NCBI GenBank assembly: GCA_039802005.1
Contig: JBDRVV010000014.1
Location: 1,451 to 64,415, forward strand
DNA: 62,965 bases
Reading direction: 5' to 3'
Source: a candidate division WOR-3 bacterium
Lineage (GTDB): Bacteria; Hydrothermota; Tepidihabitantia; SM23-42; JAOAFX01
Shown: piece by piece, positions 59,601 through 62,965 of the stretch
How positions within the stretch are numbered: position 1 is the stretch's first letter
Layout of the letters: each line of letters begins with the position of its first letter
The notes under the pieces: model-generated
What the model was told of the DNA's origin: nothing
The model's input: only the letters and a program-made list of their open reading frames with translations
Database searches by the model: none
Made by a program: the position numbers and the translations under genes

Positions 59601-60266
59601 CATATCATCCCATTTTCCATCATCGTTTTTATCCGCAATCTGTCTTAAAATACCGCCCCAGGTCTTGCGTGGTATATCAACCTCAACACTAACTCCAGAA
59701 CCAGACGGAGATTCAAGGTCAGGCAATGGTCCATTGCCATATTTTGTAATCTTCACCGTTGTGGGGCCGGGAGTTGCAGTGTGGTTAACATAAATCACAC
59801 TATAATTAGAATATGGATTAACATTTGAACGATAATATACTGTCCAACTATACCTACCTTCACTCTGAATTCTTACCGGATCCGATGCTGCACCCCAGGT
59901 AGAAGGACCTTTGCCACCAATTAAAACCTTCTTTGCAATATCACCCCTGGACATACATGCCCAGTTGAGAATCCTTCCTGGATAAGGTCCGGTTGGAGAT
60001 GACCTGAATCGATTTGTTGCCCATTCGTAGTTACTATCCGGATTAAAATATCCGTAATATCTTACTGTATCATCAGGTGTTCCTATTGTAATACTTGTTG
60101 TTGTGTATGCCCTACCAGCCATTGATCCCGAATTATCTAAGAATATCAAAATGTTTGGCATCGGCACCTTCCACATAAAAACCGGGGAACAACAATAAGA
60201 GGTGTCAATCTGGCTATAGCCCAATGATAGAAAGCCAAAGATAATTATTATTAAAATTTTCTTCAT
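56625..60266 (-). CDS. pilY1: PilY1-like pilus-tip adhesin with VWA and PilC propeller domains
   Basis: 1213-aa exported protein. Signal peptide MKKILIIIIFGFLSLGYS. A VWA domain (~36-560) has a complete MIDAS start (Asp44-Ser46-Ser48 in FLDNSGSM) and the second part GWGKMTPCRRSFILLITDGE. A calcium-loop-like DNDGDGYVTSAD (~630) and a DFNNNNVVDGGE segment precede the PilC/PilY1 beta-propeller (~740-1200: KVIYVGANDGMLHAFNVGKT, GTVLIGGMRLGG, MWEFTVDDLDLT). In type IV pili PilY1 sits at the tip with the minor pilins, promotes adhesion and controls retraction. AAAGGAGG precedes the ATG. It has no T9SS-like sorting domain, unlike the other large exported proteins here. Confidence 0.9.
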   Translation of the reverse strand: MKKILIIIIFGFLSLGYSQIDTSYCCSPVFMWKVPMPNILIFLDNSGSMAGRAYTTTSITIGTPDDTVRYYGYFNPDSNYEWATNRFRSSPTGPYPGRILNWACMSRGDIAKKVLIGGKGPSTWGAASDPVRIQSEGRYSWTVYYRSNVNPYSNYSVIYVNHTATPGPTTVKITKYGNGPLPDLESPSGSGVSVEVDIPRKTWGGILRQIADKNDDGKWDDMAPRFGLACFNYGIDGNWGGYDEGGGNNTFANNGGHIEGGGYIGEIKYTDMYSAIRNIEFNTWTPLGESYYEMLRYFSQAKPSYSNANYTPNPVSEKDPFYDKSLPGPAGWGKMTPCRRSFILLITDGEPTQDLHIPAYSVADTLPNATNLRSYAAYPGSGVPPGPGSYTQNGSNYLIHLAYYGNINDLRPDTAIPGSQWKDRHLPDKQNVVLYGVAAFESNPTLSLACKFGGFVDKNGNNRPDLQSEWDADNDGLPDNYFYAESGYELEDAIMKAIKAMMARVASASPVAVVSTGTQYGGLVTQSQFYQTRFFPTGEQVDWLGTTHTLWIDPKGNLREDNQKDGILHMINDYVIRMKSTPSGVTVVRYYDNDGDGYVTSADSIGAIPVEDMIPVCDAGKWLYTNSPNTRNIKVFVDFNNNNVVDGGELLDFTTAIAGLLQPYLKASSAAAADTIVKYIRGNDIDTSTLRSRTVQGMTWKLGDIVNSGPVLVGEPLERYDFIYGDRSYFNYYNQYKDRHKVIYVGANDGMLHAFNVGKTIQLDNALTPFKLDPGSGYTLGQELWAYIPYNLLPHLKFLKEKNYYFCHVNYVDLRVYVTDAKLFDSTDAKYPGGWGTVLIGGMRLGGMDAAIPSDTCRSAYFMIDITDPFDPVPMWEFTVDDLDLTVCYSTVVKVKDKWYLVFGSGPVNCSGEAAQRARIFVLDLKSGTLLRTFVFPENNSFFTNIFGCDWGLDYTVDRLYTGMCYGTSPNWYGKIYRIKTNDNPDPASWDTTTVMNLGLNLPITAEGSIATDEYNHLWVYFGTGRLFNEFDMADTTIPKLYVGFRDDTTHTLDPFQLFNATNVWVDTNDVVHIGAQTITYDSLINLVNNKKGWYRWFSKPGERNLNPTLVIGGAVLFTTFRPSAAVCSYGGEGKLYALYYRTGTAYKDPFLGVSGDTNRVFISLGPGMPSEPSLYITADQTKVFIQVGGGIVSPETGIPGLPRSGVILWKGR

Positions 60267-60277
60267 TTTAACCTCCT

Positions 60278-60766
60278 TTAAGGTTGGACTGTAAACCGCT
60301 CTAATATTTCAAGACCAACCCTTTCACCACCGCGGGCAATCGCCGTTGCAGTGATGTAATAAGTTCTATAACTTCCTGAGGCCGGGGTTGCACCGGGTCC
60401 AGCGACTGCACGGGCAAATTTGATTGCTGTTCCTGACATTGTTATCACAGTCGCCGCTGTCCTTTCAGCAGTAATGATTACATCATACTGCCCCAGATGG
60501 ACAACGGTACTGTCCCGTGGTGGTGCATCCAAGAATGTATTGAGGCTCTCTGCCTTTGCCTTTCCTATTTCCAGGCCAGCAACAGCCGCCTCATACACAG
60601 TTTCATACCTTGCCTGGCCACTGGTAACATTCAATCCTCTCATCACGAGATATATCACCAGGGAACCCGCAATTAAGACAACAATCATTGTACCCAGTGC
60701 AACAAGCAAGGCAATACCCTTATTTTTAGATATATTAGAATTTAGTTGTTTCGAATATTTCATCAT
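60278..60766 (-). CDS. PilX-like minor pilin
   Basis: 162-aa prepilin. After a 17-residue leader (ISKNKG, cut before IALLVALG) comes the hydrophobic helix ALGTMIVVLIAGSLVIYLV. The usual Glu at +5 is Val, as in PilX_N-family and GspK-type minor pilins that cap the pilus. The mature domain is short (AAVAGLEIGKAKAESL, then VIITAERTAATVI). AGGGGGA precedes the first of two ATGs. It lies between pilW and pilY1. Confidence 0.8.
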   Translation of the reverse strand: MMKYSKQLNSNISKNKGIALLVALGTMIVVLIAGSLVIYLVMRGLNVTSGQARYETVYEAAVAGLEIGKAKAESLNTFLDAPPRDSTVVHLGQYDVIITAERTAATVITMSGTAIKFARAVAGPGATPASGSYRTYYITATAIARGGERVGLEILERFTVQP

Positions 60767-60775
60767 AAAATCCCC

Positions 60776-61744
60776 CTAAGGTTGTAGATTTTGCGGGTAC
60801 ACAACACTGCTCAAAAACACCCTTTTTCTTCTTCTTTGAAGGTCATTTAAAGGGTATGTATAAGGCGGATTATTCTCAATCGTAACAAAATTCTCAGGAT
60901 ATCTGTATCCTGAAACCGGGTCGGACGTTACAACCATTGTAAATCTCAATGCCCAGGTTCTACCAAAACTCGGATTAAAAGGCGGATTATTTCTGTTAGC
61001 CCAAGTATCAATTATTCGGTCACCATCAGTATCTATCCCGTATCTGATTGCAATCGCCTCTACATTAGTTAAAAGTGGTTCTGAACCACGCATTAGTGTA
61101 TCCCCCAAGACTCTATAATTTATTCCACCAGTATATGCATTCCCGCGCATACTGAAAACCATCAATCCTTGCCGTGCAGAAATTGGGACACCTACATTCA
61201 CCCTTGATGCAGGTATTGAATCACCCCACAGCGAATCTATATACCATGTGGTATCAGAACGAGGGTCGTTCATTACGACTAAATTCGTATAAATGGGTTC
61301 GCGCATCTCATTGAGAATAACAAGCGTATCAAATTGGGAAAAATTAGCAACTGTATCAGTCCACCTACGGACAAGAATTTGAACTCCTTTTGCGTCATCA
61401 ACAAGATAGCTCCAGTGGACTCTATTTATTTCAAAACCCAATCCTACCGCCTTTAATGCGATGCCTGCCCCATCTACTCCACCCACATTAAGCAATGTAA
61501 CAGCATCCTGTTTTGTATACGGATAGCCTAAACCAGCAAGTAACAAATCCCATTTTAAGAGGGTAAACGCCACCTGGGCATCAGTCTGTAATACTGTGGT
61601 TTTAGTGAGCTGCGTAGCCCTATTTTGCTGAATATTCATTATTGAATAGACTGCGCCAAGGACAAGCATCAAGATTATCAGTGAAACCATCAATTCTATG
61701 AGTGTCATACCATTTTTGGTATTTTGCAACCTGGTTTTTTTCAT
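60776..61744 (-). CDS. PilW-like minor pilin
   Basis: 322-aa prepilin with class III signal KNG, cut before MTLIELMVSLIILMLVLG (Glu at +5 present). The mature domain is long (AFTLLKWDLLLAGLGYPYTK, ADRII-type IRYGIDTDGDRIIDTWANR), the size expected of PilW. The DTDGDRIIDT segment resembles a calcium-binding loop. It lies between pilV and pilX with short gaps. Confidence 0.85.
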   Translation of the reverse strand: MKKTRLQNTKNGMTLIELMVSLIILMLVLGAVYSIMNIQQNRATQLTKTTVLQTDAQVAFTLLKWDLLLAGLGYPYTKQDAVTLLNVGGVDGAGIALKAVGLGFEINRVHWSYLVDDAKGVQILVRRWTDTVANFSQFDTLVILNEMREPIYTNLVVMNDPRSDTTWYIDSLWGDSIPASRVNVGVPISARQGLMVFSMRGNAYTGGINYRVLGDTLMRGSEPLLTNVEAIAIRYGIDTDGDRIIDTWANRNNPPFNPSFGRTWALRFTMVVTSDPVSGYRYPENFVTIENNPPYTYPLNDLQRRRKRVFLSSVVYPQNLQP

Positions 61745-61756
61745 TTTTGCCCCCTA

Positions 61757-62185
61757 TTAATATCTTTTAATCAACTCAGCCCTTAAAACTTTCCGCACCT
61801 GTGTTTGTCTTGGTATCACATGAATTCTCACTGTTTTAAACCTGTTATCAGGTATTGAATCATCTATGTTCCACACTACTCTGAATCTTCCGCCGCGGGT
61901 TGTTTCGTTTACATTATAATCACAACTGCCAGGAATTGTATCATCGAGGTTCACCGAAGAACGCCATTTCAAATAGGTAGTATCTGTCGTTGGCAAACCT
62001 TGTAGAAATTCGTAAGTTCTGTTTAACACATCCCGAGCATACATCTGTGTGTTAATCACCCTGCTTGTTCTTAAACCCAAAATGGTCATCTGTGAAACTG
62101 CCAGCACGCCCAATCCGAGTATTACAATTGCAACAAGGATTTCAACAAGTGTAAAACCTTTACTCTTAAAATTATTTATTTCCAT
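61757..62185 (-). CDS. PilV-like minor pilin
   Basis: 142-aa prepilin: leader MEINNFKSKG, cut before FTLVEILVAIVILGLGVLAV with Glu at +5. The rest has the PilV/GspI look (TSRVINTQMYARDVLNRTYE). The ATG at 62185 was chosen because GGAGG lies 5 nt upstream; an ATG 4 codons earlier has the ribosome site inside the gene. It is 12 nt after fimU. Confidence 0.85.
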   Translation of the reverse strand: MEINNFKSKGFTLVEILVAIVILGLGVLAVSQMTILGLRTSRVINTQMYARDVLNRTYEFLQGLPTTDTTYLKWRSSVNLDDTIPGSCDYNVNETTRGGRFRVVWNIDDSIPDNRFKTVRIHVIPRQTQVRKVLRAELIKRY

Positions 62186-62197
62186 AAATACCTCCAT

Positions 62198-62743
62198 TTA
62201 ATTCCAGCTGTTATTACCATATTTATAAACCCTGACCTTGCCCAACGTATTTATTCCTATTGCATAACTTTCGTGGTTATCAGTGATATATATTACTCCA
62301 CTCGTTGCACCTCCACGAGCATCTATTATCAGTGTATTTCCGGGAAAATCTATTCCGCCATTTCCTGGTGCTGGTAAAGAACCTTCGGGAGGATGACCTG
62401 TAGCGCCTGAAACAGCACCAAATTGTATGTTACCTCCAGTCGTTTGACCAAGAAGATAATTTTTTTGCCAAGTTGTGGTATCTTGCACGTACGAAATTAT
62501 ATACTTTCTATTTGGCAGATCAAAAGTAATGATATGACGGACACCCGTTGACAATGCCCGCTCCCGGATCTGTCTTAAATCTTGGGCTATTGTCTGAGCC
62601 GCTGCCTTGATCCGTGCTTTTCTTTGCATAGAAGAAAAATTTGGTACCGCAAGAGCAATAATAACCCCAATAATACCAATTACCACCATCAATTCAACAA
62701 GAGTCATACCTTTACTTAAGTGTTTTTTAATATTTTTTGCCAT
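62198..62743 (-). CDS. FimU/FimT (GspH)-like minor pilin
   Basis: 181-aa prepilin: leader ending HLSKG, cut before MTLVELMVVIGIIGVIIALA (Glu at +5), then FSSMQRKARIKAAAQTIAQD and LRQIRERALSTG, the GspH/FimT pattern. It is the first gene of fimU-pilV-pilW-pilX-pilY1, the same order as in Pseudomonas. AAGGAGGTG precedes the ATG. A sigma-54-like promoter lies ~55 nt upstream. Confidence 0.88.
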   Translation of the reverse strand: MAKNIKKHLSKGMTLVELMVVIGIIGVIIALAVPNFSSMQRKARIKAAAQTIAQDLRQIRERALSTGVRHIITFDLPNRKYIISYVQDTTTWQKNYLLGQTTGGNIQFGAVSGATGHPPEGSLPAPGNGGIDFPGNTLIIDARGGATSGVIYITDNHESYAIGINTLGKVRVYKYGNNSWN

Positions 62744-62797
62744 AACACCTCCTTAAAACTATATTAAGAGTAAATATCTTCATCCACTATATAATAT

Positions 62798-62813
62798 AGC
62801 AAAAAATATGCCT
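62798..62813 (-). promoter_or_regulatory. Candidate sigma-54 promoter of the minor-pilin operon
   Basis: Minus strand reads AGGCATATTTTTTGCT: GG and GC are 10 nt apart, as in the -24/-12 consensus TGGCAC-N5-TTGC, with TTGC exact and the -24 half partly matched. Predicted start ~62788. No good TTGACA-N16-TATAAT site lies upstream of this operon, in contrast to most others in the window. AT-richness makes a chance match possible. Confidence 0.45.
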
Positions 62814-62865
62814 GGTTTTTTAGAAAAGGTATTGAAATTTCATGCGTTTTTATGAAAAAAATAAA

Positions 62866-62891
62866 TTATTGGGTAAAAAATTACCCAATAA
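62866..62891 (-). terminator. Intrinsic terminator for a gene beyond the right edge
   Basis: An 11-bp stem (TTATTGGGTAA at 62866-62876, TTACCCAATAA at 62881-62891) with a 4-nt loop, followed on the minus strand by TTTATTTTTTTCAT. It faces minus-strand transcription arriving from outside the window. Confidence 0.7.
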
Positions 62892-62912
62892 ATGTAATTA
62901 ATTCTCCCCCCA

Positions 62913-62955
62913 AAAACTCAACATTTTTGCTTCTGCTGAAAAAATGTTGAGTTTT
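62913..62955. terminator. Second stem-loop at the right edge
   Basis: A perfect 16-bp stem (AAAACTCAACATTTTT at 62913-62928, its complement at 62940-62955) with an 11-nt loop. The minus strand continues into TTTTTGGGG. It may work with the terminator next to it. Confidence 0.55.
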
Positions 62956-62965
62956 GCGATTGATA

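Overview
The window is AT-rich bacterial DNA. Its gene content points to an uncultured member of the FCB-like candidate phyla, most like candidate division WOR-3 (Stahlbacteria) or a relative. The clues are several large secreted proteins that end in FlgD-Ig/type A (T9SS-like) C-terminal sorting domains, a PorV/PorQ-family barrel, a PorX-type response regulator beside a histidine kinase, two GWxTD-domain proteins, and low-complexity repeats written in frame into sorting domains. This placement is inferred from families, not measured.

Layout. 0.1-8.8 kb: secreted proteins (a YCF48/BNR-repeat protein, a small protein with a sorting domain, a C25-like peptidase behind tRNA-Pro) around a large regulator that joins a transposase-type HTH to a SARP-like C-terminus. 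The gap at 4.9-5.8 kb is packed with REP/MITE-like repeats. 8.9-15.4 kb: topA-nfo, then an operon of an unknown lipoyl-like protein, a PorV-like barrel, accA and a DUF4388 protein. 15.8-34.7 kb, minus strand: a secreted-peptidase island of C25, M28, S8, C25 and S8 proteins, all with sorting domains. 34.8-41.4 kb: operon hsp20-lon-GWxTD-GWxTD-NYN-PHP. 41.5-49.8 kb: tRNA-Leu-tig-clpP-clpX-unknown-GGDEF-histidine kinase-porX. 50-53.6 kb: a barrel-like protein, tRNA-Asp, a nucleoside kinase and yggS. 53.9-56.6 kb: small envelope proteins. 56.6-62.7 kb: a minor-pilin operon in the order fimU-pilV-pilW-pilX-pilY1.

How the genes fit together. The secreted peptidases and repeat proteins look like cargo for a T9SS-like pathway. 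A PorV-like shuttle and a PorX/kinase pair are present, but no PorK/L/M/N or SprA gene is in the window. The candidate secretion regulators sit in one operon with trigger factor and ClpXP, and the next operon holds Hsp20 and Lon, so secretion control and protein quality control are physically linked here.

The strongest unifying signal is regulatory. Fourteen sites match TTGACA/T/C-N16(17)-TATAAT or a one-base variant of the -10. Six annotated genes (2682, topA, hsp20, 51034, yggS, 53875) and one putative leader ORF have start codons only 5-9 nt after the -10 box, so their mRNAs should be leaderless or nearly so. Three tRNA genes are present, none with an encoded CCA; two of them lead protein-coding transcripts.
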